Source: Prolixibacteraceae bacterium
GTDB lineage: Bacteria > Bacteroidota > Bacteroidia > Bacteroidales > Prolixibacteraceae
Direction: 5' to 3'
DNA: 30,610 nt
Assembly: GCA_027858145.1 (NCBI GenBank)
Contig: JAQIDF010000211.1
Coordinates: 1-30,610, forward strand
Part shown: in pieces, positions 1 through 8,300 of the stretch
Layout: each line of letters begins with the position of its first letter
Numbering within the stretch: position 1 is the stretch's first letter
Notes under the pieces: model-generated
Database searches by the model: none
Told to the model about the DNA's origin: nothing
Seen by the model: only the letters and a program-made list of their open reading frames with translations
Made by a program: the position numbers and the translations under genes

Positions 1-1184
1 CGAAAAGTGAAACCGGTGGCACTCCGGGGTACAAAAATTCAATATCAAGTAAAAACATCGACTCCGAAGCACCAACTATTCTTTCGAAAAATATAAAATC
101 ACTGAACGAGATAGAGTTGCTGTTCAGTGAGCCTATCGATACCTCAAACATTTCATCAATCATTATTAACTGTACCCAATTAGAAGTAACCAGCGTACAA
201 ATTGAAAAAGCAACAGTCTCGATTGAAGTTTCACCAGCATTTACGAATAAGAACAGATATTCAATTAACATTTCGAACATAAGTGATGAATGTGGTAACA
301 TGGCTGACATGTTTCAACTTTCCATCTTAATAAATATACCGGGAACAAATGATTTACTTATTAATGAGCTACTGTTTAACCCTGTGCCTGATGGAGATGA
401 TTTTATTGAATTCTATAACAACTCGGATTTACCGGTTGATTTATCATCATTGTACCTTGGAACACGTGATGAGTTGTTACATTTAAAATCAGTTGCACGT
501 ATAACAACACAAAAACACCTGTTACAACCCAAATGCTATTGCGTAGCAACAACAAATCCTATTCACGTTTTTGAACAATACAGAATTCCTGAAAAAAATG
601 CAATCATAAAAGCCGATAAACTTCCCCCCATGTACAACAACGAAGGCCGCGTATTATTGCTGAATGATTCACTCGAAGTAGTTGACGAAGTATACTATCA
701 GGAATCGATGCACAGTGATTGGCTGTACGACAATGAAGGTGTTTCACTTGAAAGAATGTCTTTAATGAAACCTTCAATTGTCAGAGAGAACTGGCAATCG
801 GCATCATCGTTAGCCGGCTTTGCCACACCAGGATACAGAAATTCACAACAAATTGAAAATATAAATGAAAAAGATATATCTGTCGAGCTCGAATCGGAAG
901 TCGTTTCTCCCAACGGTGATAACCACAACGATGAACTGGTACTTAAAATATCCGGAAACTCGTCAGGATATCTCATCAATCTCTTTGTTTTTGATGTAAA
1001 TGGCCTTGAGAAAAAGCGAATTTTGAATAACGATTTAGCAGGCAGCAGCAACAGAATCACATATAGCTTACTCAACAATAACGGCCTACTTCTCCTTACA
1101 GGTACTTATATACTATACATTGAAATGATACATACTAAAAAAGAAAAATTCACATATAAAAAAGCTTTTCATGTAACACGATAA
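1..1184 (+). CDS. Lamin-tail-domain secreted protein, C-terminal part (5' end outside window)
   Basis: The frame is open from base 3 with no stop before 1184, so the true start lies upstream; the first in-frame start-like codon (TTG at 117) is not a real start. The visible part (about 393 residues) begins with the end of one lamin-tail domain (TPGYKNS). An Ig-like segment follows (EAPTILSKN to about residue 100), then a second lamin-tail domain starting near LLINELLFNP, with EFYNNSDLPVDLSSLYLG and the closing ATPGYRNS. The C-terminal ~95 residues (SPNGDNHNDEL, then VFDVNG and TGTYILYIEM) resemble FlgD-like or gliding-motility C-terminal Ig folds. Such proteins are usually large, exported surface proteins in Bacteroidota; the exact role is unknown. 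I see no certain type IX sorting domain. It converges on the decarboxylase operon. Confidence 0.8.
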   Translation, partial: KSETGGTPGYKNSISSKNIDSEAPTILSKNIKSLNEIELLFSEPIDTSNISSIIINCTQLEVTSVQIEKATVSIEVSPAFTNKNRYSINISNISDECGNMADMFQLSILINIPGTNDLLINELLFNPVPDGDDFIEFYNNSDLPVDLSSLYLGTRDELLHLKSVARITTQKHLLQPKCYCVATTNPIHVFEQYRIPEKNAIIKADKLPPMYNNEGRVLLLNDSLEVVDEVYYQESMHSDWLYDNEGVSLERMSLMKPSIVRENWQSASSLAGFATPGYRNSQQIENINEKDISVELESEVVSPNGDNHNDELVLKISGNSSGYLINLFVFDVNGLEKKRILNNDLAGSSNRITYSLLNNNGLLLLTGTYILYIEMIHTKKEKFTYKKAFHVTR

Positions 1185-1186
1185 CA

Positions 1187-1218
1187 TAAAAAAGCCCCAC
1201 CCGGAAAGAGGTGAGGCT
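1187..1218 (-). terminator. Intrinsic terminator of the sodium-pump decarboxylase operon
   Basis: Read on the minus strand, AGCCTCACC and GGTGGGGCT form a 9-bp stem with one internal mismatch around a 8-nt loop, followed by TTTTTT. It lies 25 bases after the beta-subunit stop and only a few bases after the convergent plus-strand stop. On the plus strand there is no T tract, so it acts mainly for the minus-strand operon. Confidence 0.75.
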
Positions 1219-1243
1219 CTCAACATAATCATAAACAAACATT

Positions 1244-2455
1244 TTATCCTAAAAACGAAATCAAAACACCTGCTGCAACAGCCGAGCCAATCACACCAGA
1301 GATGTTACTGGCCATACAGTATTGCAATACATGGTTTTTTGTATCGTACTTAAGGGCTATTTCGTTAGCAACCCTCGATGCCATAGGTACGGCACTCAAC
1401 CCGGTTGCACCAATAAGCGGGTTAATTTTCTTCTTGGCAAACATATTGTATCCTTTTACAAGGAAAATACCTCCAAATACGGAGATCGCAAAAGCAAAGA
1501 AACCACCTACGATGATACCGATTGTTTTTAAATCGAGGAATACATCACTGGTCATTGTTGCTCCTACAGTGAGTCCTAAGAATATCGTTGCCGCGTTCAT
1601 AATAGGACCGCTGGCAGCATCAGTCAAACGCAAAGTATTGGCTCCAATCTCTTTTACAAGATTACCAAAAAGCAACATACCTAATAGCGGAACAGATGTA
1701 GGCACAAAGAAAGCAATTACAATTCCCAGTACAATTGGGAAGGCAATTTTAACCGCTTTCATATTCTTAATCACATTTTTAGAAGGATACAATTTATCCT
1801 GCTCTTTCATGTTAATTTTCAACTCTTTTGAACTACAAGTCATTCTAACAACCAAAGGTATGATAACCGGAACCAATGCCATGTACGAATAAGCTGCAAT
1901 AGCAATAGGCCCTAACAAATGCGGAGCGAGAATAATTGTAGTATAAATAGCTGTAGGTCCATCGGCACCACCAATTATGGCAAGTGATCCGGCTTCGTTT
2001 GGAGCAAAACCAACGGCAATTGCAATCAGTAAGATTGTAAAAATACCCAACTGAGCAGCAGCACCGAATAAGCTAAGCTTCAAATTACGAAGCATGGGGC
2101 CAAAATCGGTTAAAGCACCAACACCCATAAAAATAATAGGTGGTAGCAGGCCGGTTTTAATCAACGAATAATATAAAAAGTTCATGATACCATATTCGTG
2201 AGCAATTTCGAAAAGGTTCATGTACTTGTTATCGCCCAGTTCAATAAAATCTCCCGGGACTATGCCCATGCCGGCTCCCGGAAGGTTGGCAAGTATAACG
2301 CCAAACCCGATTGGGACAAGCAGCAAAGGCTCGTATTGTTTTTTGATGCCCAAATAAAGCAATAGAACTCCTACAGCCAGCATAAAAAGTGGTGCCGGAT
2401 TATCAAGCAGATTGCTAAAGGCAGTCATTTCATATAGTTTCCTTAAAATTTCCAT
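1244..2455 (-). CDS. oadB: Sodium ion-translocating decarboxylase, beta subunit
   Basis: This is the integral-membrane subunit of a biotin-dependent sodium-pumping decarboxylase. It decarboxylates carboxybiotin on the alpha subunit and couples that step to Na+ export. At 403 residues it has the family's usual length and about nine or more hydrophobic segments. The family's key residues are visible: the acidic residue of GGADGPTA (D165), the NPLIGATGLS motif (N345, S354) and R361 in ASRVAN, matching the Asp, Asn, Ser and Arg studied in Klebsiella OadB. It is the last gene of the operon, 16 bases after the alpha subunit and before a terminator. The beta subunit alone does not separate oxaloacetate from methylmalonyl-CoA or glutaconyl-CoA decarboxylases; the alpha subunit points to the oxaloacetate type. 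Confidence 0.93.
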   Translation of the reverse strand: MEILRKLYEMTAFSNLLDNPAPLFMLAVGVLLLYLGIKKQYEPLLLVPIGFGVILANLPGAGMGIVPGDFIELGDNKYMNLFEIAHEYGIMNFLYYSLIKTGLLPPIIFMGVGALTDFGPMLRNLKLSLFGAAAQLGIFTILLIAIAVGFAPNEAGSLAIIGGADGPTAIYTTIILAPHLLGPIAIAAYSYMALVPVIIPLVVRMTCSSKELKINMKEQDKLYPSKNVIKNMKAVKIAFPIVLGIVIAFFVPTSVPLLGMLLFGNLVKEIGANTLRLTDAASGPIMNAATIFLGLTVGATMTSDVFLDLKTIGIIVGGFFAFAISVFGGIFLVKGYNMFAKKKINPLIGATGLSAVPMASRVANEIALKYDTKNHVLQYCMASNISGVIGSAVAAGVLISFLG

Positions 2456-2471
2456 ATACGGTTTTTCAATA

Positions 2472-4370
2472 TTATCCTAATAATACCAATACATCATCTT
2501 CTTCAACATCTTCGCCGGCATTCTTAACTTCAACAACTTTACCAGCTTTATCCGCTCTAATAGCATTGAAAGTTTTCATTGCCTCGATGTATCCGATCAA
2601 ATCACCTTCGTTAATCTGATCGCCTACTTTAACAGGCGTTTCAGAAGTATTTTTTGTAAGATAAAATTTACCTTCTAGTGGAGCTGTAATCTCCAGCGCA
2701 TCAGCAGATGCAGGTGCAACAGGCTTTTCTTCCTGTTTTGGTGCTGAGTCAGTATTTTGCTGGCTACCTTCATCACCATAAGATACCTTTACTTTAAAGT
2801 TTTCGCCGTTTACATTAACATTCATAGATGATGGTTGTCCGCTAAATGCTGGTGTTTGGGCACCAGCTGATTTAGATTCTGACCCAGTACCTTTAAGTAA
2901 GCCACCGCCTTCAACTTTTTTCTTAGCCAGGTCCTCTTCAAAGGCTTTCTTAGCTTCACCAGACTTATATGCACGATACTGTTCAGGGTGCATTGCCAGT
3001 TCGAAAAGTTCTTCGTCGTCCTGTCCAAACTCCCAGTTATTATCTTTCATCTCCTTACGGAACTCGTCGAGTTTATCAGGGTATTCATCTTGTGGATTAC
3101 CGGTAAAGAATTCACGTCCCTGCTCTTCAGCAAGCTTTTTAATCTCAGGGGCAACTTCACCAAGTAATTTTCCTGATTTACCCAAAATCATGTCCCAAAT
3201 ATTATCAGCAATCATACTCCAGCGTTCTTTGCCTTTTTCCATTTGTGTTACATTAAAAAGGGCAAGGTTTTTAACATACTGTGAGAATGGAGTTACCAAC
3301 GGTGGATATCCTACCTTTGGCCATACATAAGCAACTTCGTCGAATAGCTTAACCATTAGTTCGTCTTGAGTTATTTCAGGTTTGTTACGCTTCCTGAACC
3401 ACTTATTAAGACTTTCCTGGTTGTCTTTCAAGTCATTCATCAACGATCCCATCATACCACCTGGCAACCCGGGTGCAATAAGCAATGAGTTCAACTGACG
3501 GTTACGTTGTGGAATATAATATCCCAGAAATTCATCAATAAATTCCTGAGTAAGTGCACGGGCATTCATATATGCATTCATATCAACATCCGGCACACTA
3601 AATCCTGCATCTTTCAACATTTCTTTTACCATCAGAATATCAGCATGACCAGTTCCCCATGATAATGGCTCCATGCCCACATCAATGATTTCACAACCTG
3701 CATTAGCAACTTCAAGAATTGAAGCAGGCGTAAAACCGGGTCCGGTTTGTCCGTGGTACTGAATAAGTGTATTTGGATGCTTTTCTTTGATATATTTTAC
3801 AATTTTGCCCAGTGAAACCGGACGACCAATACCGGCCATATCTTTTAAACAAATTTCATCAGCGCCCTTTGATATTAATTCATCAGCCAAATCGCAATAA
3901 TATTCAACCGTATGAACAGGTGAATGTGTAATACTCAGTGTAGCCTGTGAAATCATACCGGCATCTTTGGCATATTTTATCGATGCTGAGATATTGCGCG
4001 GGTCATTCAAACCACAAAAACTACGGGCTATATCGGTTCCTTGTGCTTTTTTTACTTTATAAAATAGCTTACGCACATCGGCAGGAACAGGATTCATTCT
4101 TAAACCATTAAGTGAACGGTCGAGCATGTGTGTTTGAATTCCGGCTTCGTTAAAAGGTGTTGTCCATTCACGCACGCTTTTATTTGGGTTTTCGCCAAAA
4201 AGCAAATTGATTTGCTCAAAGCCACCACCATTGGTTTCTACCCTGTCAAAGCAACCCATTTTAACTATTTCAGGTGCAATACGCACTAACTGATCAACAC
4301 GCGGAACATATTTACCGGCACTTTGCCACATGTCGCGGTAAACTAACGAAAATCTTATATCTTTTCCCAT
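2472..4370 (-). CDS. oadA: Oxaloacetate decarboxylase-type alpha subunit with fused biotin carrier domain
   Basis: The protein holds a carboxyltransferase TIM barrel (about residues 1-300), a conserved C-terminal carboxyltransferase region (to ~470), a Gln/Ser/Lys-rich linker and a biotinyl domain whose EAMKTF lysine is residue 599 of 632, 33 residues from the end as usual. The ATG at 4370 (MGKDIRFSLVYRDMWQ) fits the family; a TTG at 4406 would add 12 unsupported residues. RDMWQS near residue 12 corresponds to the family's RDAHQS, and K176 in CLKDMAG is the expected carbamylated lysine. The usual metal-binding HxH appears as H206-G-Q208, so one ligand looks changed. It transfers the carboxyl group from oxaloacetate (or a related acid) to biotin. 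Annotation as pyruvate carboxylase subunit B is possible, but the gamma and beta genes next to it favour a sodium pump. Confidence 0.9.
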   Translation of the reverse strand: MGKDIRFSLVYRDMWQSAGKYVPRVDQLVRIAPEIVKMGCFDRVETNGGGFEQINLLFGENPNKSVREWTTPFNEAGIQTHMLDRSLNGLRMNPVPADVRKLFYKVKKAQGTDIARSFCGLNDPRNISASIKYAKDAGMISQATLSITHSPVHTVEYYCDLADELISKGADEICLKDMAGIGRPVSLGKIVKYIKEKHPNTLIQYHGQTGPGFTPASILEVANAGCEIIDVGMEPLSWGTGHADILMVKEMLKDAGFSVPDVDMNAYMNARALTQEFIDEFLGYYIPQRNRQLNSLLIAPGLPGGMMGSLMNDLKDNQESLNKWFRKRNKPEITQDELMVKLFDEVAYVWPKVGYPPLVTPFSQYVKNLALFNVTQMEKGKERWSMIADNIWDMILGKSGKLLGEVAPEIKKLAEEQGREFFTGNPQDEYPDKLDEFRKEMKDNNWEFGQDDEELFELAMHPEQYRAYKSGEAKKAFEEDLAKKKVEGGGLLKGTGSESKSAGAQTPAFSGQPSSMNVNVNGENFKVKVSYGDEGSQQNTDSAPKQEEKPVAPASADALEITAPLEGKFYLTKNTSETPVKVGDQINEGDLIGYIEAMKTFNAIRADKAGKVVEVKNAGEDVEEDDVLVLLG

Positions 4371-4421
4371 AATACTATTTTTACAAATGGTCAAAACGTT
4401 GTTCAACCATAATATTTTACA

Positions 4422-4682
4422 TTATTCTTTTTCAATTGAGGTTACTCTACCTTTTCCATTTGTAGCCATTTGAACAGCAGCTACTATTGCAGCCATTTTG
4501 CCTGATGAAATTCCACCGGAAGACCTACCACGACTTGAAACAACTTTTGGTGCTTCAGGTATAAACCGATTTACAAACTTAATGATGGTATTACCGATAA
4601 GAATTACAAGTAATAAAATTGTAAATACGGTTACCATACCAATACCCAGTAGCTGAAGGGCTAATTCAAAATTTTCACTCAT
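4422..4682 (-). CDS. oadG: Sodium pump decarboxylase, gamma subunit
   Basis: This is a small (86 aa) OadG-like protein with one membrane helix near residues 9-30 (GIGMVTVFTILLLVILIGN) followed by a Ser/Gly-rich linker and a short cytoplasmic tail with MAAIVAAVQMATNG. OadG anchors the alpha subunit to the membrane beta subunit and helps assembly. The ATG at 4682 (MSENFELALQ) is preferred; the longer TTG start at 4706 adds a polar stretch untypical of the family. It is the first gene of the operon, 51 bases ahead of the alpha-subunit ATG. Sequence conservation in this family is low, so the call rests on size, topology and position. Confidence 0.85.
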   Translation of the reverse strand: MSENFELALQLLGIGMVTVFTILLLVILIGNTIIKFVNRFIPEAPKVVSSRGRSSGGISSGKMAAIVAAVQMATNGKGRVTSIEKE

Positions 4683-4958
4683 AGTTATATGCTTTTTGAT
4701 TTTCAATCCGGAAAACTAATAAACTGTAACCAGATTGAATCATTTTATTGCAATTTGAAAAAACAGAAGGGATATTGTGTAAAATTCAATAACATTTATA
4801 TAGAACTGTTTAAAAAAACTTTTCTCCATATTACTAAAATCTGGGGCAATTATAGCATTAATAAGGGTACTATAATTACTAAAAAAACAAAGAAATTAAT
4901 ATTTATTGATTTTTTAACATTAACCCGTTTTATTCACCAATTTGGATAAAGGTGAAAT
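4683..4958. other. AT-rich intergenic region upstream of the decarboxylase operon
   Basis: About 275 AT-rich bases separate the oadG start from the terminator of the rpoBC cluster. The region must hold the minus-strand promoter for the decarboxylase genes, but I found no clean TAnnTTTG/TTG pair. The open frame on the plus strand (4689-4949) is low-complexity and resembles no protein I know. I see no repeat or RNA structure. Confidence 0.5.
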
Positions 4959-5001
4959 AAAAAAAAGCGGGGGGTGTACTTACCTGAAGTACACCCCCCG
5001 C
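4959..5001 (-). terminator. Strong intrinsic terminator of the rpoBC/DUF3467 transcript
   Basis: A perfect 15-bp inverted repeat (GCGGGGGGTGTACTT and its complement) encloses a 5-nt loop. On the minus strand it is followed directly by eight T residues. It lies 23 bases beyond the DUF3467 stop and closes the whole supercluster. Confidence 0.93.
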
Positions 5002-5024
5002 CTAATTCTTATGTCAAAGTTGTG

Positions 5025-5357
5025 TTATGCCTGTGGAATATTCCCCCCCGAAAAACCACCCATCGGTGGCATTTGAGGCCCCTTACCCTTAGGAAGGTTT
5101 ATTGTTCCATGCTGGGCTTCAAACTTTTTCACATTGTCCTGCAATGCTAATAAAAGCCTTTTAGCATGCTCTGGCGTTAAAATAATTCTTGATTTAACAC
5201 CAGCCTTGGGCACACCAGGCATAACTCTCACAAAATCAACAATAAACTCAGATGTTGAATGGGTAATAACTGCCAGGTTTGAATAAATCCCCTGTGCAAC
5301 CTCGTCATTCAATTCAATGTTCAATTGATTTTGATTTTTCTTCTTCTCGTCTTCCAT
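5025..5357 (-). CDS. DUF3467 domain protein
   Basis: This 110-residue cytoplasmic protein matches the DUF3467 pattern: IELNDEVAQGIYSNLAVITHS, then EFIVDFVRVMPG and the SRIILTPEHAKRLLLALQDNVKKFE segment. A charged N-terminus (MEDEKKK) and a Gly/Pro/Met-rich tail flank the core. Small DUF3467 genes directly after rpoC are common in Bacteroidota. Function is unknown; the position, 17 bases after rpoC and before the terminator, suggests co-expression with RNA polymerase. The ATG at 5357 fits the family N-terminus. Confidence 0.88.
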   Translation of the reverse strand: MEDEKKKNQNQLNIELNDEVAQGIYSNLAVITHSTSEFIVDFVRVMPGVPKAGVKSRIILTPEHAKRLLLALQDNVKKFEAQHGTINLPKGKGPQMPPMGGFSGGNIPQA

Positions 5358-5374
5358 AATATGGATACATTTAA

Positions 5375-8300
5375 TTAATCATCATCACCTTCTTCATAGT
5401 CATCTTCAAGATCACGCTGCTCTACCAGACGGTCATATTCCTCTTTCGAACCTACAACCAGGTTTTTATATTCTTTTAGTCCGGTACCTGCAGGAATAAG
5501 GTGACCACAAATTACGTTTTCTTTCAAGCCGTTTAATTCGTCAACTTTTCCTTTAATTGCAGCCTCGTTAAGAACCTTTGTTGTTTCCTGGAACGATGCA
5601 GCAGACATCCAGCTCTTAGTTTGAAGCGCTGCACGGGTAATACCTTGCAGAATCTGACTAGATGTAGCAGGAATTGCTTCGCGTGCCTCCACAAGCTTTT
5701 TGTCTTTACGGCGTAATTGAGAATTTTCGTCGCGTAACTTCCGGGCTGATATGATTTGTCCTTCTTTGAATACTTCACTTTCCCCTCTGTCAATTACAAT
5801 TTTCTTATTGTAAATCCAGTCGTTCTCGCGGTTAAAGTCTATTTTATCAGCAAGTTGTTTTTCAAGGAAGCGGGTATCACCCGGGTCAACAATCTCTACC
5901 TTACGCATCATTTGGCGTACGATAACCTCAAAGTGCTTATCATTAATCTTCACACCCTGCATACGATAAACATCCTGAACTTCATCAACAATGTACTCTT
6001 GTACAGCAGTTGGTCCTTTAATATTCAGAATATCGCCCGGTGTTGTTGCACCATCGGATAATGAAGTACCAGCGCGAATATAATCGTTTTCCTGAACAAG
6101 TATCTGACGAGATAGCGGTACAAGATACTTTTTCACATCACTGGTTCGTGATGTAACGATAATTTCGCGGTTACCCCGTTTAATTTTACCCAAAGAAACT
6201 TCACCGTCAATTTCAGAAACAACAGCAGGGTTAGAAGGATTACGTGCTTCGAACAACTCGGTAACCCTTGGCAGACCACCGGTAATGTCACCAGCCTTAC
6301 CTGAAGCTCTTGGTATTTTAACAAGAACCTCACCCTGTGAAACTTTTTGTCCATCATCAACCGACATGTGTCCACCAACCGGCAGGTTGTATGAACGAAT
6401 CATTTCACCATTTTCGTTAAGAACAACTAACGACGGGTTCTTCGCTTTATCACGGGTTTCGGTTATAACTTTTTCCTTATATCCGGTTTGTTCATCCGAT
6501 TCTTCACGATAGGTCACCCCATCAATCATGTTATCGAACTTAACGGTACCGTCATATTCGGTAATAATTACACCATTGTATGGATCCCATTCACAAAGAA
6601 GCTTATCTTTCTTAATCTCTTCGCCGTTCTTAACATATAATGATGCACCATAAGGCAAGCTGTTCGTTGAAACCACTATGCCGGTGTTTTTATCAATAAT
6701 ACGAAGTTCAGCCAGACGACTTACAACAATGTCAACATCATTCCCATCTTCTGTTTTACGGGTAACCGATCGCAATTCTTCGATTTCAGCCACACCATCG
6801 TATCGTGATACAAGTGTTGATTGAGATGAAATGTTACCGGCAATACCTCCCACGTGGAAAGTACGCAGGGTAAGCTGTGTACCCGGCTCTCCAATTGATT
6901 GGGCCGCAATAACACCAACCGCTTCACCTCGCTGAACCGGACGACCGGTTGCCAGGTTACGTCCATAACATTTTGAACAAACGCCATGATCTGACTCGCA
7001 GGTCAGTACCGAACGTATTTCAACACGTTCAATTGGCGAATTTTCGATTTTCTGTGCTACCTCCTCGGTAACTTCTTCCCCCGAGCGAATAATTAATTCA
7101 CCAGTTAATGGATGATAAATATCGTGAACAGTTGTGCGACCTAATGTCCTTTCTTGCAAGGTTGCTACAACTTCTTCGTTTTTCTTAATAGCAGTTGCTA
7201 TCAATCCGCGTAATGTACCACAATCATGCTCCTGGATAATTACATCCTGGGCAACATCAACCAAACGACGGGTCAAATAACCAGCATCGGCTGTTTTCAG
7301 TGCAGTATCGGCCAAACCTTTACGTGCACCGTGAGTTGAGATAAAGTACTCAAGTACCGACAATCCTTCCTTAAAGTTTGAAAGAATAGGGTTCTCAATA
7401 ATTTGTGCAGATGTAGAACCAGATTTTTGAGGTTTTGCCATCAAACCACGCATACCACAAAGCTGACGAATCTGTTCTTTCGAACCACGGGCACCAGAAT
7501 CAAGCATCATATATACCGGGTTAAACCCTTGCTTATCGGTACTCAGTGTTTTCATCACTACCTGAGTGAGTTTAGCGTTAACGTGTGTCCAGGTATCAAT
7601 TACCTGGTTATATCGTTCGTTGTTGGTAATGAATCCCATGTTGTAGTTCGTCATTACTTCATCAACTTCAGAATACCCCTCATCAACCATTTCCGATTTA
7701 TCTTCAGGGATAATTACATCACCAAGATTAAACGACAAACCTCCACGATAAGCCATTTTGTAACCCATTGACTTGATGCTATCGAGGAATTCAGCAGTTA
7801 TTGCATTGTTTGTCTTTTTCAACACAAACGCAATAATATCGCGAAGTGCTTTTTTGGTAAGCAGTTGATTGATGTAACCTGCTTCTAATGGAACATTCTG
7901 GTTGAAAATAATTCGCCCCATGGTTGTTTCAATCATGTGGTATATAGGGTTACCGTTTTCATCCAAATCGTCAACCTTACACTTCACAATAGCGTGCAGT
8001 TCAGCTTTACCCTCGTTGTATGCGATAATTGCTTCTTCTGAAGAATAGAAACGCAATCCTTCTCCTCTTGCACCTTCACGATGTTTGGTCATGTAATACA
8101 AACCAAGTACCATGTCCTGCGAAGGCACTGTAATAGGTGCTCCATTTGAAGGGTTCAGAAGGTTGTGTGAAGCAAGCATTAACAACTGAGCTTCAAGAAT
8201 AGCTGCATTACCCAGTGGTAAGTGAACCGCCATTTGGTCACCATCAAAGTCGGCATTAAAACCGGTACATGCTAATGGGTGTAACTGAATAGCCTTACCT

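Noticed and set aside
1302..1892. 196-codon plus-strand open frame
   Set aside because: It runs antisense through the beta-subunit gene, whose membrane protein sequence is fully conserved; long antisense frames are common opposite hydrophobic proteins.
4689..4949. 86-codon open frame on the plus strand in the decarboxylase-rpoC spacer
   Set aside because: It is Lys/Ile/Asn/Thr-rich, AT-driven, has no recognisable domain, and lies head to head in what must be the decarboxylase promoter region. It looks like a chance frame in AT-rich DNA.
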